A DNA stretch of 64,000 nucleotides from positions 1-64,000 of the forward strand of contig JACZKP010000195.1 of the NCBI GenBank assembly GCA_014860005.1. The letters are read 5' to 3'. Origin of the DNA: Verrucomicrobiota bacterium. GTDB taxonomy: Bacteria > Verrucomicrobiota > Verrucomicrobiae > Limisphaerales > UBA11358. Positions 34,125 to 42,703 of the stretch are shown piece after piece. Below the pieces are notes generated by a model that saw only the letters and a program-made list of their open reading frames with translations, had not been told where the DNA came from and searched no databases. The position numbers were made by a program, and so were the translations under genes. Position 1 is the stretch's first letter; each line of letters starts with the position of its first letter.

Positions 34125-35555
34125 TCAAACCGGTGGCGTGGCTTTGTCGCGGCCCGGATGCAGTCCGAAGCGAATCAGTTTTTCGCGCATCGTCACGCGG
34201 GTGACGCCCAGCCAGCGCGCGGCCTTTGCCTGGTTGCCATCCGCCAGATGAATCGCCTGGGTGAACAGTTCGCGCTCCACATCGTCCAGCAGCCGCGTGT
34301 GTGCGTCAGTGATTTCGCCGCGTTGCGCCGCCCCCAGCAACACGGCGACACAAGCGGGCAGTGTTTGTTCCTGCCCGGCGCCGGACGGCTGAGAGCGAGC
34401 CAGCAATTGGCGAATGTGCTCGAGACTAATGGTGTACCCGCGCGCCAACACCAGTGCCTGGCGCACGACATTTTCCAACTGCCGTATATTACCCGGCCAG
34501 GGCTGTTCCTGAAGAAACGCGACCGCTTCCGGCTGGATGCTGGGCGATGCGACGCCGAACTCGGCGGCAAATCGTTGCAGGAAGAACCGCACCAGTTCAG
34601 GAATGTCCTCCAATCGCTGGTGCAAAGGCGGTACCAGGATGGTCACCACGTTCAGGCGATAAAACAAATCCTCCCGGAACTGCTTTTCCTGTATGGCGGT
34701 TTCCAGATTACGATTGGTCGCCGCGAGAATGCGCACGTCCACCGGAATGGTTTCCTTGCCGCCCACGCGCTGGATGGATCTTTCCTGCAACGCACGCAGA
34801 AGCTTGGACTGCGTGCCCGGCGGGATGTCGCCAATCTCATCCAGAAACAGTGTGCCGCCACCGGCCTGCTCAAAGCGCCCGATGCGCCTCGCCTCGGCGC
34901 CGGTGAACGATCCGCGCTCATGGCCGAACAATTCGCTCTCCAGCAAAGTCTCGGGCACCGCCGCGCAGTTGACCGCAATGAACGATCCGTTCGCGCGATC
35001 GCTGTGTTGCCGGATGGCACGCGCCACCAGTTCCTTGCCGGTTCCCGTTTCACCGCGAATCAACACGGTGACGGGCGTGGCGGCTACACGGCCAATTTCC
35101 TTGTAGAGTTCCTGCATGGCGCGGCTTTGACCCACGATGGCCGAGCGGCCCGGGTTGGCCTGGCCCAGTTCCACCGTGCCGGACGAAAGCCGGCTGCTCG
35201 CCACCGCCCGGCCCAACAGCGCCAGCAGTTCGCCCACGTCGAACGGTTTCACCACATAATCGAACGCGCCGAGTTTGGTGGCTTCAATGGCGGTTTCCGT
35301 GGTGCCGAACGCGGTCATTAAAATGATGGGCAGGCGGGGTTTGACGGCGTGCAGTTGCCGCACCAACTCCAGCCCGTTCAAGCCCGGCATCTTCAGATCG
35401 GTGAGCACCACATCGAAATCCTGGCGGCGGGCGCGGTCCAGGCCGGTGTCGCCGCGTTGCTCGACGGTCACGCCGTAACCTTCATCCTGCAATTCCCGCT
35501 CCAGCGCAGGGAGGATGCCGGCGTCGTCTTCGATCAATAACACTTCAGCTTTCAT
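34125..35555 (-). CDS. NtrC-family sigma-54-dependent response regulator
   Basis: 476 residues: receiver domain (about 4-120; LLIEDDAG, phospho-acceptor Asp in VVLTDLKMPG, Lys in YVVKPFD), AAA+ sigma-54 activator domain (about 135-375; Walker A GETGTGKELVARAI, Walker B GGTLFLDEIGD, R-finger region) and a C-terminal Fis-like HTH (ADGNQAKAARWLGVTRVTMREK). The sigma-54 contact loop reads GSFTGA rather than GAFTGA. ATG 35555 overlaps the 3' end of the kinase gene by 11 bp, so the two are co-expressed. It should activate sigma-54 promoters. A candidate site is the GG-N10-GC element at 37031 before the divergent USP gene. Confidence 0.92.
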   Translation of the reverse strand: MKAEVLLIEDDAGILPALERELQDEGYGVTVEQRGDTGLDRARRQDFDVVLTDLKMPGLNGLELVRQLHAVKPRLPIILMTAFGTTETAIEATKLGAFDYVVKPFDVGELLALLGRAVASSRLSSGTVELGQANPGRSAIVGQSRAMQELYKEIGRVAATPVTVLIRGETGTGKELVARAIRQHSDRANGSFIAVNCAAVPETLLESELFGHERGSFTGAEARRIGRFEQAGGGTLFLDEIGDIPPGTQSKLLRALQERSIQRVGGKETIPVDVRILAATNRNLETAIQEKQFREDLFYRLNVVTILVPPLHQRLEDIPELVRFFLQRFAAEFGVASPSIQPEAVAFLQEQPWPGNIRQLENVVRQALVLARGYTISLEHIRQLLARSQPSGAGQEQTLPACVAVLLGAAQRGEITDAHTRLLDDVERELFTQAIHLADGNQAKAARWLGVTRVTMREKLIRFGLHPGRDKATPPV

Positions 35556-36912
35556 CGGTTTGCGCACGCGGCAGCACGAGACTGAACGTGGTCCCGCGAC
35601 CTGGTTGCGTGTGGCATTGCATTGTGCCGCCGTGCTTTTCCATGATGCGCGCGGCAATGGAAAGTCCCAGCCCCGTGCCCTGCTCCTTGGTGGTGAAGAA
35701 CGGGTCGAACAAGCGCCGCCGGACCTCGGGCGTCATGCCCTTGCCGGTGTCGCTAACCTCGAGGACCACGGCGGGCAGTTCGCGGCCATTCAACGTGGCG
35801 TTGCGCGAGCGGCTGCGCAGCGTGATGGTACCGTTCCGCTCGATACTGTCCGCCGCGTTGCGGACGAGATTGATCAGCACCTGTTTGATCTGCTGGGGGT
35901 CCAGGCGCGCTCGCACACCGTCCGTCGTCTCAAGCACGAGCCGGATGGCTTGCTTCTCAAGTTGCGAGGCAAGCAGGTCGTGGATTTCTCGGAGCAACGG
36001 TTCCACGGGCAGCGGGGCCAGTTCCGGGTCCGACGGCCGGGCAAACTGGAGGAAATCCCGCACGATCCGTTCGAGGCGGTTGATCTCGTTGCCGATGACT
36101 TCAACATCCTCATGCAGGGACGGGTCCTGGGGCAGCGCTTTCTTGAGCCCGTGCAACCGGACCTTCAAGGCGGTAAGCGGATTGCGGATTTCATGAGCCA
36201 CGCCGGCGGCGAGCACGCCGAGCGAGGAAAGTTTTTCCTGCCGTTCCAGCAACGCGCGGCTTTCGATCAACTGGCTGCGCAGCGGCGCGATCATGCCGCG
36301 ATACACCAGCACCGCGAGCGAGGCCCCCAGCGCGAGCAGCAGAAACAGCGAGAGCCAGAGCAGCCATTGCAGGCGCACCATGGCGCCGTGCGAATCCGCC
36401 ACGAAGGTGCCCAATCCCGTCTGATGCGCGGCGTCGAGTTGGTCGCACAATTCGAGCAACCGCGCGGAACTGGCCTCCACCAGATCGAACAACCGCGCGG
36501 AGAATTGGCCGCGCTCGGCTGGCCGGGGCGCTTCCAGCAGGCGGGTCACGCTGCCCAGATAGCGATCATACTCCTCCAGAATCTCCCCGAAGAGTTTGCG
36601 CTCCGCCGCAGTGGTGAGGTGTTCCTTGTTGGCCGCCATCCAGTCCTGAAGGTAACGACTGTCGGCCAGAAACCGTTGTTTGTCCGCCGGTTCGTCGTGC
36701 AGATCGTAACGCAACAACAAGTCATTCAAACTGCGGATGCCGGCCTCGACGTGGTCGGCGAAGCGGAAGCTCTCAATCTGCAACGCGCCAAACTGGCGGC
36801 GCAATTGGCCGACCTGCTGCCAGGCGGTGTGCTCGGTCCACAGAATCAGCGCCGCCACGGCAAAGACGGCCACGGTGAAGCCGGTCAACATTAAATTGGT
36901 TCGCGTCTTCAT
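35545..36912 (-). CDS. NtrB-type sensor histidine kinase
   Basis: 455 residues. The first transmembrane segment (about 8-27), a helical periplasmic sensor region (about 28-185, CHASE3/4HB-like: LRRQFGALQIESFRFADHV), a second transmembrane segment (about 190-212), then a HAMP-like stretch and a coiled coil precede the kinase core. H-box GVAHEIRNPLTAL, N-box LINLVRNAADS, G1 VSDTGKGM, F-box LFDPFFTTK and G2 GTGLGLSIA are all present. It overlaps the response regulator start by 11 bp. The ligand is unknown. The four-helix-type sensor implies a small extracytoplasmic molecule or membrane stress. Confidence 0.9.
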   Translation of the reverse strand: MKTRTNLMLTGFTVAVFAVAALILWTEHTAWQQVGQLRRQFGALQIESFRFADHVEAGIRSLNDLLLRYDLHDEPADKQRFLADSRYLQDWMAANKEHLTTAAERKLFGEILEEYDRYLGSVTRLLEAPRPAERGQFSARLFDLVEASSARLLELCDQLDAAHQTGLGTFVADSHGAMVRLQWLLWLSLFLLLALGASLAVLVYRGMIAPLRSQLIESRALLERQEKLSSLGVLAAGVAHEIRNPLTALKVRLHGLKKALPQDPSLHEDVEVIGNEINRLERIVRDFLQFARPSDPELAPLPVEPLLREIHDLLASQLEKQAIRLVLETTDGVRARLDPQQIKQVLINLVRNAADSIERNGTITLRSRSRNATLNGRELPAVVLEVSDTGKGMTPEVRRRLFDPFFTTKEQGTGLGLSIAARIMEKHGGTMQCHTQPGRGTTFSLVLPRAQTDES

Positions 36913-37030
36913 GCGCTGAATACTCGCTATCCTCCGGTGGATACCCGGTAGCCACCGCGCTCACCGCGCACCCGCGCCATGAAATTACAACCTGTTGCGA
37001 TGGAACGCGTCATTGGTTTTCAATCCCGGC

Positions 37031-37047
37031 TGGCATCCGGCCAGCTT
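37031..37047 (+). promoter_or_regulatory. Candidate sigma-54 promoter upstream of the USP-receiver gene
   Basis: The sequence TGGCATCCGGCCAGCTT has GG and GC separated by exactly 10 bases, matching the -24/-12 spacing. The TGGCA box is intact; the -12 box (AGCTT) is imperfect. The same bases form a GCTGGC/GCCAGC hairpin, so it may instead be a structural element. The position, downstream-facing and opposite a sigma-54 activator, supports a promoter. Confidence 0.4.
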
Positions 37048-37103
37048 TACCCTTCAGTGAAGCGCAAAGCGCAACCAGTAATCAATCTTTACATCGCGAA
37101 GTC

Positions 37104-37322
37104 ATGAAAAACCAAATCATTCTCAAGTCGTTCGACGAACTGTCGCATCTCGCCGCGAACAACCTCCCGGCACAACCACCGTCGCAGACCGCGACCACTC
37201 CCGCGCAAGCGCGGTCCACGGGAAATCCTCCGGCAAACGATGCTTCCCAAGCTGGCGATCGACAGGAATCGCCGGTGACTTGGCGGGGGTGCCCGGCGGA
37301 AGCCGAGGCGTGGAGCGGGTGA
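37104..37322 (+). CDS. Possible small hypothetical protein upstream of USP gene
   Basis: A 72-residue open frame starting at ATG 37104, beginning MKNQIILKSFDELSHLAANN and becoming Pro/Ala/Ser/Glu-rich, as in disordered linkers. It lies between the candidate promoter and the USP-receiver gene start (54 bp before it). It is not recognised and the tail looks low-complexity, so this may be leader DNA rather than a gene. Confidence 0.3.
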   Translation: MKNQIILKSFDELSHLAANNLPAQPPSQTATTPAQARSTGNPPANDASQAGDRQESPVTWRGCPAEAEAWSG

Positions 37323-37375
37323 AGCGGGGCGAACAGACGACACAACTGGAAAACCCTGCGACCAAACAAGAAAAC

Positions 37376-39016
37376 ATGAAGATCAACTTCCCCACCACCG
37401 ACGAAGCGGCAACACCGCTGCCGATCCGCCGCCGGCGACCAGCGGATACCGCGCCGACAACCGGCAGGGGCCAGCCGGACGCATCCGACCGGGCCGCACG
37501 GCCCAACCATATTCTCGTGCCCGTGGATTTCTCCAGTTCATCCCGGTTTCTGGTGCGCAAGGCCGCCGCGCTGGCTCGCGGAACGCGCGCCCGGATGACT
37601 TTGGTTTATGTGCAGACGCCGGACTGGATTGAAGAAGACGCCGCCAATCCGCTCGTGGCCGATTCCTACCACGACCTGGGCGAGGCGGCCTTGGCGCGGC
37701 TGCGCCAGTTGGGCGAGGAAGAGGTCGAAGGCGCCGTCCAGGTCAGCACCCTGTTTCGGGTGGGCAATTGGGTGCGTACCCTGCTTGAGGTTGCACGGTT
37801 GGAGGAACCCGACCTCATTGTCGCGGGCAGTGAAGATCGCCGCGGCCTTCTGAGCTGGTTGCGCACCAGCCCACTCGAACAACTCCTTCAGGATTCACCT
37901 TGTCCGGTTGTCGTCCTCCCGGAACGCCTGTTGCTCCCCAGCCGTGCGAATCCGCCGCCCGCCTTACGGCAGGTGGTGGTGGCGGCCGGGCTTTCCGACG
38001 ACTCCTGGCGCGCGGTGAAGCACGCCGCGGAACTGGCGTGGCAAATGAATGCGCGGCTGCTGTTGCTTCACGTCATGCCGGGTAACAACCTGGGCTCGCG
38101 CCTGAATCTCGCCAACGCGCTCAAGCTGCAAAAGGAACTCAGCAGCCACGCCCGGCAAGTATTGCTCGACTGGCTCGCACCGGAAATCGCGGCGGGTCTG
38201 CCCGTCAAGGTGCTCGTGCGCGCCGGCACGCGCGCCGCGCAGACGTTGAGCCGTCACCTGCGATTGCTGAACCCGCAACTGGTGGTCGTGGGGGCGGAAG
38301 CGCACACCCGGTTGGGCCGGCGCTTTGCCGGTGCCGTGTTGCGCGCCACCTCCGCACCGGTCGTGGTCGTCGGGCCGCAAGCGCCGCCCCAGTCCCGCCT
38401 GGTTCGCGCGGATGCGCCCGCAGTCCTTTCCAAAGTCTCCGGCGAGCGGGCGGCAGAATCGGTTCAGGCGGAGCCTGCCGGTTTCACGACTACGGCGGCC
38501 ATGGATTTCACCGGGGTGAAAGCCGCGGCGGCATCGCGCCGGCGGGTGCTTGTGGTGGACGACGATCCCTCCGTCCGGGAATCGCTGCACAAACTGCTTA
38601 CTGGCGAAGAATATGACGTAACGCTGGCCGGCAACGGGAATGAAGTCATCGGCAAGGTGGACCCCGCGAAGGTTGACCTCGTTCTGCTGGATCTCAAGAT
38701 GCAGGGAAAGAATGGCTGGGTCATTTTCCGGCACCTGCGTGCGCTCAAGCCGCAGTTGCCGGTGGTGTTGATCACCGGGATGCCCAATCGCTTCAAACTG
38801 GCCGCCAGTGCCGGGGTGGATGCGCTTGTGGAAAAACCGCTCGATGTGCCGCTGCTGCTCGAAACCGTGCGGCGATTGGTTAACGGAACCGAAACCGGCG
38901 CTTCCCTGGCCGCCAGCGGTGCCGCCGTGTGCCGCCACATCCGCTCCACCAGCGAACGTCTGCGCCAACAGTTGTACGATCGCTCCACCGTACCGTGCCC
39001 GGTGACCTCAATTTGA
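37376..39016 (+). CDS. Double universal-stress (USP) protein fused to a response-regulator receiver domain
   Basis: 546 residues. A basic/Pro-rich N-terminus (1-45) precedes a first USP domain (about 46-185; ILVPVDFSSSSRFLVRKA, VAGSEDRRGLLSWL then PCPVVVLP) and a second USP domain (about 195-340; VVVAAGLSDDSWRAV, VVVGAEAHTRLGRRFAG, PVVVVGPQ). A linker leads to a receiver domain (about 385-505; VLVVDDDPSVRESL, phospho-acceptor Asp in LVLLDLKM, Lys in VEKPLD). There is no output domain, so the receiver may act as a phosphate-responsive switch on USP signalling. It is divergent from the NtrB/NtrC pair, making phosphotransfer or transcriptional control by that pair plausible. Confidence 0.88.
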   Translation: MKINFPTTDEAATPLPIRRRRPADTAPTTGRGQPDASDRAARPNHILVPVDFSSSSRFLVRKAAALARGTRARMTLVYVQTPDWIEEDAANPLVADSYHDLGEAALARLRQLGEEEVEGAVQVSTLFRVGNWVRTLLEVARLEEPDLIVAGSEDRRGLLSWLRTSPLEQLLQDSPCPVVVLPERLLLPSRANPPPALRQVVVAAGLSDDSWRAVKHAAELAWQMNARLLLLHVMPGNNLGSRLNLANALKLQKELSSHARQVLLDWLAPEIAAGLPVKVLVRAGTRAAQTLSRHLRLLNPQLVVVGAEAHTRLGRRFAGAVLRATSAPVVVVGPQAPPQSRLVRADAPAVLSKVSGERAAESVQAEPAGFTTTAAMDFTGVKAAAASRRRVLVVDDDPSVRESLHKLLTGEEYDVTLAGNGNEVIGKVDPAKVDLVLLDLKMQGKNGWVIFRHLRALKPQLPVVLITGMPNRFKLAASAGVDALVEKPLDVPLLLETVRRLVNGTETGASLAASGAAVCRHIRSTSERLRQQLYDRSTVPCPVTSI

Positions 39017-39243
39017 CGTGCGGATTCATCCATCGCTTTTGCCGGCGGCGTGATCACTTGATTGGCTTCGCCGCCGGTTTCTTCACCCCCCCCCAGGCGG
39101 GTGGCGGGAGATCCTGCGCGCCGGGTTGGTCCGTCAAAGCCGCCGCCCATTGCTCCAGATTATGGCATTGAGCTTGGTTCCTGTTTGCAGCCTCGCAGTT
39201 CGTTGACAATACTTGGCGGAATCTCAGGTCACGGATTGCGGAG

Positions 39244-41763
39244 ATGGATACAAATGGAACTCTTCTGTTTCTGGCAGTGGCTTTGCCGCTGCTGGGCGCG
39301 CCGGTGATCGCCTTGATGGGGCGGTCGCTGGGGCGGCGCGTGGGTTGGTTTGCATTTGCGTTTCCGGTGATCTCGGTGGCAGCGCTGCTGCTGCTGGCGG
39401 CGCGCATGGGGCTGCCGGGCAGCCTGGTGATCGAATGGCCGTGGATTCCGTCGCTGGGCATCAATTTCTCCTTTCTGCTCGACGGTTTGTCGTTGTTCTT
39501 CGGATTGATCGTCAGCGGCGTGGGCGTGCTGATTTTTTTCTACGCGAACTTTTATCTCGACGATCATTACGAACATCACGGGCGGTTCTATTGTTACCTC
39601 GCGTTGTTCATGGCGGCGATGCTTGGCACGGTGCTGGCCAACAATCTCATGCTGCTGTTCGTGTTCTGGGAACTCACCGGGCTGGCGTCGTTCCTGTTGA
39701 TCGGGTTTCTGCACCACGAGGAGAAATCTCGCGTGGGTGCGCGGCAGGCGCTGCTGGTGACCGGATTCACCGGGTTGTTGCTGCTGGCGGGAGTGATCAT
39801 GGTGTGGCAGGTCACGGGCACTTACGATCTGGCGACGCTGTTGGGCAGCGGGCTGCCGCTGGCGGAACACAAGGACTGGCTCACCGTTGCGATGTTGCTG
39901 ATGTTGCTGGGCGCGTTCGGCAAGTCTGCGCAGTTTCCGCTGCATTTCTGGTTGCCGAACGCAATGGCCGCGCCCACGCCGGTGAGCGCCTATCTTCATT
40001 CGGCCACGATGGTGAAGCTCGGCGTGTTTCTTTGCGCCCGGATATTTCCGTTGTTCGTCCAAAACGAACTCTGGGCGCCGGTGCTGGCGCTGGTGGCGTT
40101 CACCACGATGCTGCTCGGTGCGGTGATGGCGTTGTTGTCGCACGATCTCAAGGCGATTCTCGCCTACTCGACCGTGAGCCAGCTTGGTTATCTCATCGGT
40201 TATTACGGCCTCGGTCCGGCGCATGGTGTCGAATACGACTTCCTGCACATCCTGAATCACGTTTTCTACAAAGGTTGCCTGTTCATGGTGGCGGGCATCG
40301 TCATTCACGCCACCGGGGTGCAGGATATCCGGCAACTGGGCGGCCTGCGGCGGCGGATGCCTTGGCTCGCGGGAATTTGTCTGGTTGCGGCGGCCACGAT
40401 GGCAGGTTTTCCCGGCACCACCGGTTTTCTGAGCAAGGAAACAATGCTCAAGGAAATTTTCGAGGCGATGAATGGTCACGGCACGTTGGGCGTGTATGCC
40501 ATGGTGTGCGTGGTGTTGACCTCGTTGGTGAAGGTGGCGTTCTCGTTCCGGTTCTTCGCCAACATTTTTCTGGGCGACGAAACCGAAACGGTGAGGGCGC
40601 ACTTCCACGCGCCGCCGTTTGCCGTGCAACTGCCGCCGTTGGTGCTGGCCGGCGCGGCGCTGCTGCTGGGGGTGTGGCCGGGATTACTGGCCGCGCCGTT
40701 TCACTGGTTGACCGTGGAGGGTCTGCATCAGCCCACGCCGCACCTTTCGCTGTGGCACGGCAACACTGTGGAACTGCGGGTGAGCATCGCAGTCGTGCTG
40801 CTGGGATTTGGTGTGTTTTACCTGGGCCAACGCACGGCCTGGCGTTGGGCGGCGATTCCCCGCGCGTTGCGTTTTGACGAGTTCTTCGAGCGCGGAATCG
40901 AGGCTTTCTCCAAATTCACCAAATGGCTGACGCGGTTCCTGCGCGCGGACAAGCCGGTGGATTATCTGCCCATCATCATCGCGTTCGTGCTGTGCGTGGT
41001 GGGCGGGTTCATGGTGTTTGCGGTGGGACCGGTGCTGGGGGAACTGGCGTCCCAACGGCGGTGGGACCTGCTGACGCTGCATCCGTTGCGGTCTTTTGTG
41101 GCGGCGCTGATCTCGCTGGCGGTGATCGGCGTGCTCATGCTGCGGCGGTGGACCACGCAACTGATCCTGCTCTCCGTTGCCGGTTTCCTCACGACGTTTT
41201 ACTACGTGCTCTATCGCGCACCCGATCTGGCGCTCACGCAAATCCTCATCGAAGTGGTGACGCTGTTTCTGATCTTGATGCTGCTGGGCCGCTTTCCCCG
41301 CTCGGCGGAACTGGGCGAGATCGTTCATCGGCCGTCGCGGTTGCGCAGGAAACTGAACGTGGTGCTCTCGCTGGGTGTCGGGTTGCTGATGACGACGTTC
41401 ATCCTATGGTTCAACGCCGCGCCCCACGAAAACCGCCTGGGCCGGTTTTTCGCCGACAACACAGTGGAACTCGCCAAAGGCAGCAACACCGTGAACACGA
41501 TCCTCGTGGACTTCCGCGGCTTCGACACGCTGGGTGAAATCACCGTGCTGTTGATTGCCATGCTCGGCGGCATTGGTCTGCTCATGCGCTACAAACGCAC
41601 GGCGGCGGAATACCGGGAAGGGCCGCTGGGACAACCCGGGATGGGGATTCAACATTCAACTGCCCCTCTCCCCCCTCCACCCCCCTCTCCCGCAGGGCAT
41701 AAGGAGAGGCGGGGGGACGGGAGGGGGGAGAGAGGGACTATTGGAGAGGAGAAACCGAAATGA
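39244..41763 (+). CDS. mrpA: Na+/H+ antiporter subunit A (MrpA/MnhA)
   Basis: 839 residues. A long NuoL/ND5-like proton-translocating part (INFSFLLDGLSLFFG, FVFWELTGLASFLLIGF, APTPVSAYLHSATMVKLGVFL, LSHDLKAILAYSTVSQLGYL) is followed by the MrpA-specific C-terminal block (residues about 560-790, MbhE/DUF4040-like: LVAL-type RAPDLALTQILIEVVTLFLILMLL). The length matches known MrpA (about 800) plus an unusual 40-residue tail. It is the first gene of mrpABCDEFG and ends with ATGA overlap into mrpB. It functions in the inner membrane as part of a hetero-oligomeric Na+(K+)/H+ antiporter that supports pH and salt homeostasis. Confidence 0.95.
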   Translation: MDTNGTLLFLAVALPLLGAPVIALMGRSLGRRVGWFAFAFPVISVAALLLLAARMGLPGSLVIEWPWIPSLGINFSFLLDGLSLFFGLIVSGVGVLIFFYANFYLDDHYEHHGRFYCYLALFMAAMLGTVLANNLMLLFVFWELTGLASFLLIGFLHHEEKSRVGARQALLVTGFTGLLLLAGVIMVWQVTGTYDLATLLGSGLPLAEHKDWLTVAMLLMLLGAFGKSAQFPLHFWLPNAMAAPTPVSAYLHSATMVKLGVFLCARIFPLFVQNELWAPVLALVAFTTMLLGAVMALLSHDLKAILAYSTVSQLGYLIGYYGLGPAHGVEYDFLHILNHVFYKGCLFMVAGIVIHATGVQDIRQLGGLRRRMPWLAGICLVAAATMAGFPGTTGFLSKETMLKEIFEAMNGHGTLGVYAMVCVVLTSLVKVAFSFRFFANIFLGDETETVRAHFHAPPFAVQLPPLVLAGAALLLGVWPGLLAAPFHWLTVEGLHQPTPHLSLWHGNTVELRVSIAVVLLGFGVFYLGQRTAWRWAAIPRALRFDEFFERGIEAFSKFTKWLTRFLRADKPVDYLPIIIAFVLCVVGGFMVFAVGPVLGELASQRRWDLLTLHPLRSFVAALISLAVIGVLMLRRWTTQLILLSVAGFLTTFYYVLYRAPDLALTQILIEVVTLFLILMLLGRFPRSAELGEIVHRPSRLRRKLNVVLSLGVGLLMTTFILWFNAAPHENRLGRFFADNTVELAKGSNTVNTILVDFRGFDTLGEITVLLIAMLGGIGLLMRYKRTAAEYREGPLGQPGMGIQHSTAPLPPPPPSPAGHKERRGDGRGERGTIGEEKPK
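41663..41738. repeat. C/G-rich palindromic element translated as the MrpA tail
   Basis: The arms 41663-41690 (CCCCTCTCCCCCCTCC...) and 41703-41738 (GAGAGGCGGGGGGACGGG...) are near-complementary. The mrpA frame runs through them and gives a Pro-run (PLPPPPPSPAG) and an Arg/Gly-rich end with no resemblance to MrpA homologues. Confidence 0.7.
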
Positions 41764-42320
41764 ACGGTCCGCACTCGTACATCTTTAACTCGATGGTGCG
41801 CCTGGCGGTGTTCCTGATAAATGTGTTCGCGCTATACCTGCTGGTGCGCGGCCACAACGCGCCGGGCGGCGGATTCATTGCGGGCCTGGCCACGGCCATT
41901 TCACTCATCCTGTTGAGTCTCGCCATTGGTGTTCAGGAGATGCATCGGTTGCTGCGGTTTGATCCGGTGTTGCTTGCGGCGGGCGGTTTGCTCACAGCCA
42001 TCGTCACCGGCCTGCTGCCGCTGCTGGTCGGGAAGCCGTTCCTCGAACATTTCAATTTCCACCTGCACGACGTGCCGTTGCTGGGCGAGGTCCACGTGGG
42101 CACGCCCTTGTTGTTTGATGTGGGCGTGTATCTCGTCGTGGTGGGCGTGACGTGCAAAATGATATTTGTCTTCGCCAAATCCACGCAGGGACTTCGCGCG
42201 CTGGTCGCCGAGGAAGAGCGGCGTTACAGCTCACCGGTGGAGCAACCCATTGAGGAAGACGCCCCGCGCGCCGGGGTTGAAACGGCAACCACTCAAAAGG
42301 AGGAAACTCATGCAGATTGA
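41760..42320 (+). CDS. mrpB: Na+/H+ antiporter subunit B (MrpB/MnhB)
   Basis: A 186-residue membrane protein with the MnhB domain: FNSMVRLAVFLINVFALYLLVRGHNAPGGGFIAGL, then further hydrophobic segments and a hydrophilic C-terminal tail (after residue about 145, rich in Glu). GGAGAGGAG precedes the ATG at 41760, which overlaps the mrpA stop (ATGA). The stop overlaps mrpC by 11 bp. The invariant HNAPGGGF stretch makes the call secure. Confidence 0.93.
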   Translation: MNGPHSYIFNSMVRLAVFLINVFALYLLVRGHNAPGGGFIAGLATAISLILLSLAIGVQEMHRLLRFDPVLLAAGGLLTAIVTGLLPLLVGKPFLEHFNFHLHDVPLLGEVHVGTPLLFDVGVYLVVVGVTCKMIFVFAKSTQGLRALVAEEERRYSSPVEQPIEEDAPRAGVETATTQKEETHAD

Positions 42321-42663
42321 AACCGCAGTCCTGATCGGCGTGCTGTTCGGGTGCGCCACCTATCTGATCCTGCAAAACAGCTTCGTCAAAATCCTGTTTG
42401 GCTTTGTGGTGCTGACGAACGCGGCCAATCTGCTCGTGTTGAGCATGTCGGGAAATCCGGCGGGCAAGTTCGCGCCCATTGTCGGCGACGCCGCCGGCCC
42501 GCTGGTGGACCCGCTGCCGCAGGCGCTCATTCTCACCGCCATCGTCATCGGTTTTGGCGTGACCGCGTATTTGGTGCTGCTGTTGTACCGGATTTTCCTG
42601 GATCAGAAAACCACCAACGCGGCGGAGCTTTACGAGGACCAGGACACCTCGGAACACACCTGA
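42310..42663 (+). CDS. mrpC: Na+/H+ antiporter subunit C (MrpC/MnhC)
   Basis: A 117-residue NuoK/MnhC-like membrane subunit with three transmembrane helices. LILQNSFVKILFGFVVLTNAANLLV and DPLPQALILTAIVIGFGVTAY are the diagnostic segments. The start at ATG 42310 is within the mrpB 3' end (11-bp overlap), indicating translational coupling. It partners mrpD and mrpA in proton translocation. Confidence 0.93.
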   Translation: MQIETAVLIGVLFGCATYLILQNSFVKILFGFVVLTNAANLLVLSMSGNPAGKFAPIVGDAAGPLVDPLPQALILTAIVIGFGVTAYLVLLLYRIFLDQKTTNAAELYEDQDTSEHT

Positions 42664-42703
42664 ACGTAATGCGTGATGCGTGAAACGTGAAGACGGAGCG
42701 CGG

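Noticed and set aside
34101..34125. GCTTGAA/TTCAAGC hairpin after the NtrC-type gene as a terminator
   Set aside because: There is no T-run on the relevant strand, so it is only a possible stem-loop.
39203..39231. TTGACA before mrpA as a sigma-70 -35 box
   Set aside because: No -10-like hexamer at 16-18 bp spacing.
39054..39243. A minus-strand frame ending in a plausible protein tail (QWAAALTDQPGAQ...KKPAAKPIK)
   Set aside because: Upstream it overlaps the mrpA start and shows only mrpA-antisense composition. No start codon or homologue-like body is visible.
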